This document shows positions 12,245 to 24,874 of a stretch of DNA of 64,000 nucleotides, one piece after another. Positions within the stretch are counted from its first letter, which is position 1; every line of letters begins with the position of its first letter. Position numbers and translations under genes: made by a program. The notes under the pieces are model-generated. The model saw only the letters and a program-made list of their open reading frames with translations, made no database searches and was not told the DNA's origin. The DNA is taken from the NCBI GenBank assembly GCA_039881145.1, contig JAYKKI010000038.1, forward strand, positions 6,374,501-6,438,500. The letters are read 5' to 3'. The stretch comes from Druceiella hillmani. Lineage: Eukaryota > Arthropoda > Insecta > Lepidoptera > Hepialidae.

Positions 12245-13339
12245 TTAATATTTAAGAGTATTTTGAGCAAAAAAACGGATTTGGTTATGACTTTTGTTTT
12301 GCCTTTTATGTAACGTTAAATCTTCATTTTTGAGAAACCAAAAAAAATCTGCCTCAACGGCCTTGGTACCTTGTTTCTATTATTTGGATATCTTGGTAAA
12401 AACTCTCACTTTGTTCATCGCTCACCGCACCAAGATTGCCAAGAAGAAAGTCTAAATGAGAATGTGGAAAATGAATTTTGAGTGACATACTGCATCCAAA
12501 GTTTTGGTATGACTGAAGCAGTTTATTTACTAAAAGTTGATAGTTGTCTCATTTTTTATTATCTAGAAATCCCTTTATGACTACAACGAAACTGTTCCAT
12601 GCTTGTAGTTCCTCTTAATTTTATTTTTGGATAAACAGTTCATCCTTAACCAATTTTCTTATTTGTGGACCTACAAAAACTCCTCTTTTCAGGTTAGCAT
12701 CACTAAGTTGAAGAAAAACTGTCTTCAAATATTCGAATCCTTCAATATATTCGTCAATTGCTTTCACAAAATTTTTTAATAACCCCAATTTAATGAGTAG
12801 GGTGAGGTATTATAACTGTTTGGGGATCAAATAAAGGCAGGTATTTGACGTTATTACTTTCTGGTTGATAAATCTTGCTGGCCAATCCTTCTTAACACAG
12901 TGATCTTTCGTTGCATGACTGTCCAACAAGCACAAAAAACAATATTTTGTGAAGCCACCCTGCAATCCAAGGAGTATAGCAATGACTTTAGAGGTCTCCA
13001 CAAATTGCCCAATTGTGTTTCTTGTAATTGATTAACTTCAAAATTAAGTCCATAGCATCATATCAAACGGCATTTTCTTTTGTTTACCTTTCATCCTCTT
13101 CAAATGTCCCATGTAACAAGAAATACAGCACAAATTAGGTTTTCCAGATTTCCAATTCTAAATTCGAAATAGGAGCAGTAAGCTGCTTTTATCTCCTCCG
13201 TAAGTTTGTTTAGTTGTGTTACTACGTAACATCCGCACACGTAACAATATTTATTTGGTGAATTTTTTCTTCTTCTTTGATCAGTAGTCGTATTTTTATG
13301 AATAAAACGTCGGTATAGCTTTACTTGATGTAATAACAC
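12245..13339 (-). pseudogene. Decayed copy of an arthropod multicopy protein family
   Basis: Read right to left, several frames give a collinear protein remnant. At the N-terminal side is NKYCYVCGCYVV (near 13230), a Cys pair that may bind metal. Then come INYKKHNWAICGDL (near 13020), LLGLQGGFTKYCFLCL (12928-12975), KDWPARF, FDPQTVIIP, KLGLLKNFVKA (near 12775), GVFVGPQIRKL (near 12670), ELQAWNSF, MSLKIHFPHSHLDF, ETRYQGR (near 12365) and ADFFWFLKNEDL. I recognise these as signature blocks of an unnamed, largely intronless family that recurs in arthropod and cnidarian genomes; its function is not known to me. The copy is broken by at least two frameshifts (near 12995 and 12850) and several stops (around 12615, 12560 and 12355). 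Its multicopy nature suggests spread by a mobile element, but no terminal repeats are visible here. The family assignment is from memory. Confidence 0.75.
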
Positions 13340-13662
13340 ATAAAATAATTTGTTGATTCGTAATATTTACAATCATCTGTAGGGAGGACGCGTGTACATT
13401 AAGCTAATTCAAGCGTAGCACTTAACTTCAAATAAAAAAAAGGATATTAGACCTGTCACAACGCTTTGATGATTTGATGTTTAAAAGGTGTCGATGTTCG
13501 GAGTCGATGTGAGACTATTGGTAATAAACATGTACTTAGTGGTAATTAAGAACAAATAACTTTTGCCGTTTAAACAATGTCTTCTCGTTCGTAATAGAGA
13601 ATGGCCGGTTCGTTACAAAGGTGAATCAGTGTATGGATTAGAAAGGAAAACCGTGATCAGCA

Positions 13663-13664
<2 letters not shown>

Positions 13665-13732
<68 letters not shown>
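13665..13732 (+). repeat. (AT)n microsatellite
   Basis: Uninterrupted AT dinucleotide tract of more than 60 bases. Confidence 0.97.
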
Positions 13733-13734
<2 letters not shown>

Positions 13735-14299
13735 GTTAATTCCAAATATATCCTACGTTCAATAAATAATCTACAATTAGCATTAATTCCAATATGAAAC
13801 ATGTTTCGTTATGTACAAATACGATTACAAAATATTCGCAATGCAGTGCATTTTTGGTCAGATGCTTTCAATCGCAATAACAGCTCTAATGGAGTAATTA
13901 TATTTTTATTTCATTTAATATTCTAGCAGTTACATTTGTGGAATAAGAGTATTAAACAATGCGCTGGAGTTCAGCTTTTTGATGGTATCTATAAGAAAAA
14001 ATGTGTTATTTTATTCTCAATATAAAAAAAACTGTCAAGCACACTTACAACTCATACTACGAGGATGCCGTGCACATTTATGCACTTATAGACATTTAAG
14101 GGTATATAGTATGTTTAATTAAACTACTTACAAATATTGATTTTTCAGAAAATAAATATATTGCCTACTATATCGTTCACAGGCGTAAAAACAAACTAAT
14201 TATAGAAATGGATAATTACACTCAGTATTTGAAATCATTGATTATGGGTTTTTCCCTTTACTTGTGCTATAAGATCTCCCATATGATGATTTTCTATAT
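13733..14299. other. AT-rich noncoding stretch
   Basis: Nothing certain. The right part may belong to the retroelement that starts around 14250-14300. Confidence 0.5.
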
Positions 14300-14597
14300 T
14301 ATAGGTCGACCGGAAGTACCCTGTAGGTTTTGACGATCAGTAAGTAAACTATGTTATGAATAAAAAAAAATACACCTGTAAGGGCCGTATCTTTTCGTTA
14401 CGTGAATTTGAAATTTTGCCTTCAGTATCCGATACCAATTTCAACTTACATCAGCTAGATTGATTTCAACTTGACGCTTCAAGCCGTTTCTGAGAAAAAA
14501 ATGTTTTGACAGACACACGGACGGACGACTCTACGGACAACCAAGTGGTGTCATAAGGGTTGTGGTTTTTTTCATTTTGAGGGATGAAACCCTAAAC
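14300..14597 (+). mobile_element. 3' tail of a non-LTR retrotransposon
   Basis: The order of segments matches a 3'-untranslated tail I know from many lepidopteran repeats: ggtcgaccggaagtaccctg, ttttgacgatcagtaagtaa, gggccgtatcttttcgttac, ttgccttcagtatccgatac, caagccgtttctgag, acacacggacggacga, cataagggttgtgg, gaaaccctaaa. Only the untranslated 3' part is present and no reverse-transcriptase frame precedes it, so this is a 5'-truncated, diverged insertion. The exact clade (RTE- or CR1-like) cannot be fixed from this fragment. The left border is uncertain by about 50 bases. Confidence 0.7.
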
Positions 14598-14689
14598 AGA
14601 ATACAGAAAGCATACTCACAAATCTTACACATACTGTGAACGTTTTAATCTTAACGATGTTCAGATTTTGATTTCAGTCTGGTTTAACT

Positions 14690-14905
14690 CTAAGTAAAAC
14701 CGGCAAGGTGGCGACGCGTAAAGCGACCGACAGCCGGCACTATCGAATGGTAGAATAAAAAAATAATCCACGACCTTATTACTTTCCAAAGCAGACATTG
14801 AGATAAGTTGCGCCATAAAAATAAACGGGCATCACCTCGGAGGCCGCGCGCCCAGGGGGTAGTTTAAAAAACGAGGGGTGGCAAGCCTTACGCCAAACGG
14901 AGAAG
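14690..14905. promoter_or_regulatory. GC-rich island with CCATAAA site
   Basis: Contains gcgccataaaaataaacggg (from 14810), combining a posterior-Hox/Caudal-type CCATAAA and a Forkhead-like ATAAACG, followed by CpG-rich gaggccgcgcgcccaggggg. Regulatory role inferred. Confidence 0.35.
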
Positions 14906-17900
14906 CAACTTTATTACCTTCGCTATGGACTTCCATTAAGATTGAACTGTTGCAATTTAGACTCAGTAGATTACGCAATTATTTTTTTGAATTGCGTTAT
15001 TAATTTCAATAGAGGAGGAAAATTTCTCGACCCCATATGGAATGTGGCTTTTCACTAATCAAATTAGTTCCTTCTCATATTTTTATTTGCCACTTAACGT
15101 TAAATTCCTATATATTTTTGAAGTGGGTCGCGTTTATTTCGTTTTACTATTTTGAAAATAGGTTCAAGATGTAGTGCCGATGAAACATATTCATTTTGAC
15201 AGGAAGTCCGGTGTAGAAGATAATAAAATACAAACGTAGTTAGACATCAATCAAGCCATTAATTTGATTATCAGTTTGTAAATTAATGTTTAGTAGATAA
15301 CTAATAATTTAATTTATACGATTATTTTTATTTTGATGCTGCTTAAGATAGTTATCGGAAATATTTTTTTTCAGACTTCATTTTTATTTTTTGATAAATG
15401 TGTGTTTCCCGTAAATTCGATCGCGTTGCTTAAATGAGAAATAACAGTTTTAGATAATCTCCGAACAGTTAACTATACCACTAACTGCGTCCGACAGATT
15501 TTTCGATTCGACATTAATCGAATGTGAAAGAGATACTTAGTTAACTGCCGAGTTTGCATAGTATTCATGTTTTCATCTAATCGCGGGCATTATGAATATT
15601 TATCGCTTTAGCCTTCGAATCAAACATTAAGTATATTATTTCTAATACAATTTATAGTTTGTTTTACGGTCGATTGTATGAAAACGTCCATTTGAATATA
15701 TTACCATAACATTCCTGTGAAACGATGCGACATCGGATCGGCGATTTGTTAGGGGCGTGAGAGAAGCAATTTAAATGAAAAGTTAGTTCGAAAAATATTT
15801 CAAGGGTGATAATGAATTATTAATTACCAAGGTATATTGCTGCCGCCGGGATTTTATGGGATCTTTATTGGCACGATTATATTATAAAATGTGAAACTAG
15901 TCGATTATATAAACACATTCAAGGGTATCTATAACGTCTCTTCAATTTGTCCAAACAGATAATAATTACACAGTGTCAAGAAACACAAATGTCGTTAAGG
16001 TGTTGTTCACAGCCCCGCGCAGTAGAAATAATGGATATTTGTAATTTACCGTTGAATAGCTTTTTTAAAATTATATTTAGATTTTATTTTTAAGCTTAGT
16101 GTGGTTTTTATGTTTGTTTGTTCAGGAGAGAAAAACGTTCACTCTCTGGTGCAATGTTTAGTGACATTTACTTCTATAGGTGGTGCTAATATTAAATGCT
16201 ATACTTAATTTATATTACTGAAGTTCTACTTCTTTAGACGTGTTATGAAAAAATGATGAGAGTGAAAGTTTACGACGCTCGGGCACGATGCAACCAAAAT
16301 CGACAAGATTAAGTAAACATGCGTGTAGTGACTGATACTATATTCATGATAGTTATTGAGGTATTTCTAAATACATAACACGTGCATCTTCATACAAAAT
16401 CTAAGTTGTATTTGTGCCTTTAAATAAAATTTTAGTAACCGAAATTTAGTAGTGGTCCGTGTAATAAAAACATTTGGTTATTGTGAATATTCGTTATAAA
16501 AATAGTACTTATAACTTTTTTAAAACACATTTGAAGTATATTTTTTTAAGTGATGTTAAGTTTCGGTATGTATTTATTTGCATTAAAAATTATTTAAAAT
16601 TTAATTATTTGATTGAATTTAGATTTTACCTACCGCATTTATAATCACACACCAATCCTTTTATTATTTTATTTCTATTAACTGATTGTGTAATAAAGCT
16701 ATTTTTTTATTATGCCAAATAAGTATAACTACTAACGCGCATTCTTAAGTACACGCACAATTTTTTTATATTTCTAATTCGTATGACATTCAAATACGTT
16801 TAACTCTTTTGGGTTTACACGTTAACTCTCAACAGATATTTTCATTACATATAACATTTACATTGAAAGTCGCAGGAGAACACATATTGTGAAAAAGGAA
16901 AAATATGTTATTTATTTTGTATTAAACCTCCTTCATTTGATTTTTAACAATTTATTATTTATTCGTATTTTCGAAGTATGTTCATCTCGGAGTTATAAAC
17001 AAAAATCCAATTTGTACTCAGAAGCGCATTCTAAACAAGTTTCGCTTCACAGCACCACTACACGACTTTATTTTTACGGTTAACTTGCACCAATATTTTA
17101 CGCCTGTCTCGACTCATACTTGACCGACTTTTATTTTTAAGAAACGGATAATAAATATCACGTACTATTTTCAGCCGATAAATGTAGAAAATGGAAAAAG
17201 ACACGTGAAAGGAAAAAAAACTAAATTCAGCCATATTATGAACCAGGCAGAATTTAATTCCCAAGCAGATATTAAAATTTCTGGCCAAGTAATTGCTAAT
17301 GTTAAAGATGAAAATTTGGACAAGAAATGTTTTAAAGACTAAAATGGTTCTAACCTGAAAAAGCGTATGTGATTTTATGTGTGCGACAGAAAATGATAAT
17401 ATTAAAAATAGTTTATACCAGGAGAAAATACGAGAATTGATTCTGGGGGAACTAAATTTTGCGTTATTTTAATGAATTATTTGAGTTTTTGATTAAAAAT
17501 TATATATATATTCAAATGTATTAAAATTATATCAATTCATAATATTCATTTGTCTGGTTTTCAAGGTAATCGGGAATCTATAAAAATATATCGTTTCTTC
17601 TATAGGTATTTGGGAAAATTTATACAACACACTTCACCGTATTTAAGCATTATATACAGTACGTAAATAAACTAAATTTCACTGCTTCAAACACTTGTTT
17701 CATTTCATGTGTATTTCGGCAAAATATAATTTTTTTCAAATTAGTCGCCTAGTTTATAAAACAATTAAAGATTAAATTTTGTTTCAAATCATAATTGTAT
17801 GTAAATTAACACACTGAAAAATAGCGCAAAATCTCAGTTTGGCAACGTCTAATGTTATTGTAAACTATTAAGTGTCAAAATGTATAATCATTTGTCTGTT

Positions 17901-18125
17901 TGAAAAAAAACTAGAAAACAAAGCGTCTCTTAATTATTTCCTTTTATGATTAATTCGTTTACTAAGATTACCGTTGCCGTTGTATAATGTTTTTGAAAAT
18001 CACTAACATTTATTGAAAATTAGTTTGTGCACGCGTAAACAATAAAAAAATATTCGAATTATTTTATTTATTTTTAGAATGTACTTACCTAAATTTTAAG
18101 TTTGATTCCGATACTGTGTAGGTAT
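14906..18125. other. AT-rich noncoding stretch
   Basis: I see no gene, island or repeat family over about 3.2 kb. A gattttatggg motif lies near 15850. Open frames at 16889-17083 and 17058-17288 are short and AT-driven. Confidence 0.6.
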
Positions 18126-18228
18126 GAATATTTTAGGGTATACCGAATGTTATTATAATACTGGGGAAGCACACATGTTAAGTGCTTCCCCGGTATTATA
18201 ATTGCATTTGGTATACCCTAAAATATTC
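18126..18228. repeat. Foldback / long inverted repeat
   Basis: Two 47-base arms (18126-18172 and 18182-18228) pair at about 43 of 47 positions around a 9-base loop (18173-18181). The outer ends are gaatattttagggtatacc and its complement; the inner ends are ctggggaagcac and gtgcttccccgg. In RNA it would form a long hairpin of precursor-microRNA size. It could also be a foldback MITE. I found no target-site duplication and no known microRNA seed. Confidence 0.9.
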
Positions 18229-19049
18229 ACTCGCACAAAAAAACTACATTTTAAGGTACGACATATTCATTAGAAGGACTTAGTCCTTATACGCATAAAT
18301 CCAAATTTTACGAAAAGTAAACACAAATCCACATTTAAAAAACAATAAATATCTCTTCAACAAGATCCAAACCACAGATCGTATACTAAAGTTCAAACGT
18401 TCTCGACTTAAATGACATTTGTGAGATTACCATATTAAATAATAAATAATGTTATAAAAAATAATAAAAAATTTATTGTAAAATCGCAATTAAAATTAAA
18501 GTAATATTATGAATAAGAAGCAAATAATAATTTATCTAAATGGTAATTTTATTCCGATATGTTTAGTTTAAAAATCGGAGGTGGTATTTTTTACAATCTT
18601 AAATATTTGGCCGAATTATGGATGGATGTTTAAGATTTTCAAATGGCAATAATTTTAATTTACGAACAGTAAACAAGTTTTACCTCGAAATTGAATTCTT
18701 TTATATTTTCGTCTTTTAAACTTATTTTGTAAAACGATGCTAATGAAAGGAATAGTTAGAAAAGTCAAATTCATCATCGATCGCTAAGAAGGGTTGCAAT
18801 ATTGCCAAATTTTTTACGTTTGTCGAAATAAAGTTTATAGGTTGATGCAACGCTAATGATTGTCAATTTATAAATAATTTGTCAATTTTTAAATTTTCGA
18901 AAAAGTGGTATGTTTTAAAAAAAAAATAGGTGTATTGCGATCTACCCACGATACGAATTTCAATTTATTTACTTGCTGTATAACGTTGACTGATTACTAC
19001 GCTATGCGGACTGCATAAAAATATTACATTACGTTAAATTAGTGTTTAT

Positions 19050-19165
19050 TGATTTACTACCGGACGGCGCCGATGACATTTCGCAGCTTCCCTTCTATTT
19101 CAACGTATACAAGGGGCTTTCCTCTGGGTGCGTAACGTAACTTGCTGAAACACGGGTTTCCGAAA
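19050..19165. promoter_or_regulatory. Small GC-rich island
   Basis: Contains ctaccggacggcgccgatga and ggtgcgtaacgtaacttgc, the latter resembling a PAR-bZIP/C/EBP site (GCGTAAC). Regulatory role inferred. Confidence 0.25.
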
Positions 19166-19670
19166 CGATTTATATTTCCAGATTCTATTTTACCTGTCTA
19201 CTTAAATTGAGGGGGATACTTAATGTAGCAATGACTATGAGAAATAAAACGCATCCGTCTCTATTCAATATAATATACCAAAAAAAACAGTCTAGCAAAA
19301 TTGTAACTATGCGCACCGCCTAATAAAGTGGAAAGATTCGTTAATATAAATTCAATGAAGATGTCAAAAAATATATATAAAACATATGTAACAAAACTAA
19401 GATTTGATTAAAAGCGAAAGTGCAAGCCTACATTTCCAAAAAAAAAAAAGATCCTATAGAGGAAAACCTGAAGGTGTAAGAATTGGATTTTCTTCATCCC
19501 TTTAAGTCTGGTTTCTGATTTTTTAATATTATACATTTTTGTTATAGTGATTTTTATTCTATTTACTAACGCAATTTAGAAAAAAAACCATTGATATACT
19601 TTTGAAATCAATTTAAAATAAATTTAGTAGTTTTTTCTCAGTGCCTAAGAGGAAAAACTCACATATACAT

Positions 19671-19673
<3 letters not shown>

Positions 19674-19714
<41 letters not shown>

Positions 19715-19722
19715 ATATGTAT

Positions 19723-19779
<57 letters not shown>
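19674..19779 (+). repeat. Complex (AT)n/(ATGT)n microsatellite
   Basis: AT dinucleotides interrupted in the centre by atgtatatatgtatatatgt and atgtatgtgtgtat. The interruptions mark it as an older, partly decayed tract. Confidence 0.95.
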
Positions 19780-19785
<6 letters not shown>

Positions 19786-20334
19786 CTTTAAGAGTAACTA
19801 GGAATTAAAATCGTTTTGTAAAAAATTATATTTATTGAATTGTTATTATTATTGTACCATCACTTGTGCATTGTGCAAGAAGCTCGAAGTTCAACCTCAG
19901 ACGCACAAATCCAAATTTGTTGAAAAGATGCATTGTTGATTCACAGTATTTCCTACGGGACGAATATCTTTCCGTAAAGGAACCGTTTAAATACTTTAAG
20001 ATAATCTTAATTTTTCGATATTTTTTATATAAAAGATAGATAAAAATAACTCACAAATAAAGCGTTTTAAATAACACGCTAAATTTGGACAGCCCTATAT
20101 GAACAGGAAAGATGTCACAAGAGTATGGCGCTATCGCCCATTAAATACTCATCCAAATATTAACATTTTATCGCTACCTGTCAAAGTGACATTTGCATTA
20201 GTTTTTTATCCTCCGTTTCTAAACGCGTCTCTTATTTATATTTTCTATTAATTTTATTAAGTGATATATTGTACGGCTTTAATTAATGCCATGTCTAGCG
20301 TTTTCGTAAAAATTCACTAATGTCATTCTAGGAG

Positions 20335-20545
20335 TTGTTTTAACTGTTATGATTTTAACGGCCGTGAATTATGGTCGAGCGTTGCGACACGCGAGGAGCT
20401 GCGATTTAATCTGTGCGTCTGCGTCGTTGTAACGGTCATCGGCGTTGTAGTTTCGTTTTTAGTTTACGATGCAGTCGAGAATAAAAGTTACGATTTACAG
20501 TGGAACGATATAACGAGACGCCATGCCCGCTGCTTGTTCGCACAT
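20335..20545. promoter_or_regulatory. GC-rich island
   Basis: CpG-containing block with ttttaacggccgtgaattat, cgttgcgacacgcgaggagc and aataaaagttacgatttaca. No coding frame. Regulatory role inferred. Confidence 0.3.
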
Positions 20546-21479
20546 TGTCTTCATATTTTTCATATCGTTATCTGCTATTATATTTAAACACATTTAAATT
20601 TATGCTTTCATACATATAAAGTGTAAACGGAAAAAAATTAGCTGAAATTAATAAGATTTATATCACTTATTTGTTTAATCCTCTATTTGAAAAAAAACGC
20701 TGACAAGATTACATATTGTGCAGAAATACAATTTTGACATTTAATGTGACATTGCTTTGAATAAGTTGTATTTAAACTATTATTGTATTCTAAAGATTAA
20801 TTTTATATAAAAAAGCTTAATTTACTACATCATAGTATTTTTTGTAGTAGATTGAATAATTTAAAAGTGAAAAAAATCGTATTTAATTTATTTTTAAACC
20901 CTCACTTTGTGTAAATTTTAATATAAACAGATCCGTACTGACATTAACACCGAAGATGTTAACGTAGTTAAAACATTTCAGAATAAGTAATGACTGTGTC
21001 ATAATTATTAATTACCAAGCTGGAACAATGACCATTTTAACTTTTTGGCGAGTGTACCATAGAAAATTGGGTAAAAATGATTTTCTGAAAATACTCCCAA
21101 GATAATATATATTTTCGGCTTTTTTACAGAGTCAGCGTACTTCTATTGTTAATTAAATTGTTTATTAATATTCTATTTTATTTATTAAATGTTTCACTCA
21201 TTGACGTAAGCTGACTCGGTAGCAGGTATAATGTGTTTACGGAGTCCATGTCACGTTAAGTTTTATTCTCTAGTAGGCAAACAAGTCGTCCTAATTTTTT
21301 TCACCTCACCAAATAATCAATGAGTAATTATAAATATTTAAGAAGGAGAATATAAATATTTACTAATTAAAGTTTAAAAAATTACTTTTTACGTCTGTTT
21401 CTGCATTTAAGATTAACGCTGCAGATTGTATTAAAGACGAGGTAAAATTGAAATAAACTGTTTTTACGGCATCAAATTT
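20546..21479. other. AT-rich noncoding stretch
   Basis: Nothing recognised. Confidence 0.6.
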
Positions 21480-21620
21480 TCTTTAAAAAGCACTCCTAGA
21501 AGCATGTCTGGACGCTACTGTTTGAACCTGATTCATATTTGATCGTTTGAGGCTCGATCTGCGGACGCTTCGACGGCATCGATCGCCGTAAATACCGACA
21601 CTGCCGTAAATTCATCTTTT
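21480..21620. promoter_or_regulatory. Small GC-rich island
   Basis: Contains the near-palindromic ggcatcgatcgccg with CpG-rich flanks. The related segments gatcgccgtaaataccgac and actgccgtaaattc stand in tandem, giving a repeated GCCGTAAAT. Regulatory role inferred. Confidence 0.3.
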
Positions 21621-23058
21621 AATTTACTATTTTATTATAAAATATTTTATTGTTATTTAATGCAGAAAAAAATTAATGCATAATTTGAATTAATGTATAG
21701 TTTGAATTAATATCCATCGTGGACTTGTATATTTATTGAGAGAAAAAAGTTAGTGTTACATGAAAAACAGGTCGCCTTACAGACATATTTATTTCTTTTT
21801 TAAATATTTGAAAATAAAATATCAGTTTGGCTAAAGTCAATTTCGAGGTTTCCCTTTTTTACAATTATCAAAATAATGACGAACATCACAGTAATGTAAA
21901 CTCATTAAAAGGCGACACGACATATCAAAAAGCCGCAAGCAGATGTTCCATCAAAAAAACGAAAAGCTTTCTAAGTTTTCAAACGAAGAATTACTTCAAA
22001 ATAGTATGGTTGTAATTGACCAGTGTCTTTAATCCAGCCAATTTTTTTGGGTTCTACGATATTATCATCCCGTTTATAAACTGAGATCATTCATTTAATT
22101 GCGAACAAGGTTGACGAAAATTCTGAATCAACTTTGACTATGGTGGGAGCAATCTATTGACTGATATGTTTTTAACAGGCTAAATAATACCAGATTGGAT
22201 TAGTTGAAATATGGCTGCGTTATTTGAAGAATCATACAAACTGGTTCATAATGTTGTGACTACGTGTACATACAAAGCCAAAGGCGACGTATGCAGGTTG
22301 AAAATTTAGTGATATCTGCGTCGGATACTTTATTTAAAGCATTAAATACTTATTTTCCAATATAATAAAAAGGTTATCACCTTTTAGTGCGAGAGCATAA
22401 AATATAGTGTGACCTATTTTATAAACCTAGTCATTTATTGTTTTTATTGATCAAAAAGTGAAGTAGTCCGTCCTTAAAAAAACACGATTGTGATGTTGAT
22501 AAGGAGTTACAGTCGTCTATTAATGGAATATATTTTTTCTCTTAAATTCATTGACTATATAATTTGTCGAAAATGTTCCAGTAAATTATATAAATATATA
22601 AGTATTTTATACGCTTGAGCGGCGTGTTTGAGGTACTCCGCGCGAATCCGTCACATTTGACTGTATCTTACAGTCAAACAAAGAATATTAAATACAAACC
22701 TACGGGAAACATTTTTAAAGGAAATTTAATGTTCCACAAAATTGTTTACGTACGTAAATGTTTTTTCCCCTTTTTCAAATTCAAAATACATTCAGAATTA
22801 TATAATTTATCAATCAAAGTTAGCGACTTGCATCTTTTGGAGGGTAACTTGCTCGGTTTATTTTAAGTCATATTCCGAAAGTAGCTTTTAATATTAGCTT
22901 TTATCATTGCTACTTATAACAGTTCTGATGTGTTTCAATTAATTGTCGTAATTGCTATAATGAAAATTTGCACAACCGCTCTCGCATAATACTTGAAAAT
23001 AAATGTCATATACTCGTTTAAAAAAAAAAGGGGTTAGGATAGAAAATTGGAAAAAACT

Positions 23059-23062
<4 letters not shown>
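21621..23062. other. AT-rich noncoding stretch
   Basis: No gene. The short open frames at 21827-22015 and 22615-22866 show no known motif. A short perfect hairpin lies at 22656-22678. Confidence 0.55.
22656..22678. repeat. Perfect 10-bp hairpin
   Basis: tttgactgta at 22656-22665 and tacagtcaaa at 22669-22678 are exact reverse complements around a 3-base loop (tct). Confidence 0.85.
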
Positions 23063-23128
<66 letters not shown>

Positions 23129-23140
23129 ATATGTATGTAT
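23063..23140 (+). repeat. Compound (AT)n(GT)n microsatellite
   Basis: AT tract followed by GT tract and a short atgtatgtat tail, the same architecture as the tract near 9.0 kb. Confidence 0.95.
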
Positions 23141-23539
23141 AAGTTTATTAGAAGAAAAAATGCAATATATTAGATAAAAAGAAATTTCAAACGATTTAGC
23201 GTAAAAATAAATTTTTCTCTACGTTCGAAATTTGCAGTATTTTTTAATGGAATATTTTCGTATAACCTAATATACGTTTATAAAGTACATGTTTAAAGCA
23301 CGCACTTTGTAATGTTTGATCTAAATAATCAATGCCATTTGAAAATCACACTCGGTTTATACAAAATCTTATTTAGGTTACATCCAAAAGAAGCTAACGT
23401 TCGAATATTTATTTTCTAATTAATTAATTATACCGAGAGGTAAAAAGAAACCTTTCATGTAAACAAGTTGCGTTGTTTGACATATTTATGATAAACTATC
23501 TTACTAAAATTTCCATAAGTCACGACATCTCTGATAAAA

Positions 23540-23705
23540 ATGGACGGCCATAGAACATCAGGTCGAACCTGTCGTCGTAAAACTTATCAAACGTGTTTTT
23601 ATTGGTATTATATATTTGTGCTTTTATAAAATTGCTTAACAACGCGTTTACGGGTCCGGCTGGTGCTCGTCGTGAAAGGTCTTAATTAGGTAAGCCTTAA
23701 TGCCG
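23540..23705. promoter_or_regulatory. Small GC-rich island
   Basis: Contains the near-palindrome aggtcgaacct, gtttttattgg, aacgcgtttacgggtccggc and the homeodomain core cttaattagg near 23680. Regulatory role inferred. Confidence 0.3.
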
Positions 23706-24874
23706 TTATAACGGATTTCGATATTAAGATTTAAAGTTATTACACTCAAACGTATTCGTTAGGCTTAGATTATAATGGCTGCAATCATTTGATACCGTAA
23801 ACAATATGACGATAATAAGTACTAGATGCGAGTATTTTTATGAGAATTCAGTATAAGTGGGCATAATAATTTTAGCAGGTACTTCCGTGAATCTCCCTTA
23901 GGCCAGATTACGTAAATTTATTTCAAGCTTTGTGATGAACGCATAAGTTCAGACTTATTACAAAATGCCATTCAAAATTTAATCAATTGTTAATTAAGAA
24001 AATATTAAAAATGGTGACTTTTGTCGTTGTTTCTATATACATATAATATATTAATCGATGCAAGGTATGATGTTTTTGTATTATTATAACACTCACAAAC
24101 TTTTAAGTTTTATACCTCACCTCCGTGGGATGCACGATGCATTCTCTGTAAGGGGTCAGCAGGTTTGGATAAATATTTTGTTACATTACTCCTTTCTTAA
24201 AACTTGGCATTAGAGCTGACTATTATGAAACGAATAATCATCTTGCATAGATTCTTATATTTGCATACTTACAAAAATGATAACAAAACTATGTTTCTCG
24301 GTTGTGCAATAAGCATCAGCTACTATTGTAAGTCCTCCACAAATGTTAGAACGTTTTCAAAATGGACTTGAATCCTACTCAGATCAGAGAAATATTTTTA
24401 GTACGTTATTTCTAGTTATAACGGGAGGTTAAAATCAATTCAAATAATATTCCATTAAGGTGATAATTTTATCTTAATACAGAGCCTGAGCAAAAATGGA
24501 AACCTCTCAAAATGGTAGTATTTATAGAATATTGGAATTAATAATATAAATACGGTTGTGTGACAATTCAAATCCGGATCAAATACTCGAGCTATTTTCA
24601 TTTAACAAAGTTTAGTTCTTGTGTCAATTTTTATTGTTTACAAATTAAAATGTATACGACGTATGATTAAGTGGTTACTTTTTATGTAGTGCCGATACAC
24701 GAGACGTATATAAATGTATCACAACAAATTATAGAATTCATAACAAGGCGCTTACAAAACAAATACGGGTCACAATTTAACTGGCGATTAGCATTAACAA
24801 GTCGGTCAGTAATTAGACAGCACTATGCAACATTAATATTAAAGTCAATCATAATTATTTTATTACACGTTTAA
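23706..24874. other. AT-rich noncoding stretch
   Basis: Nothing recognised. The 67-codon frame at 24671-24874 has no known motif. Confidence 0.6.
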
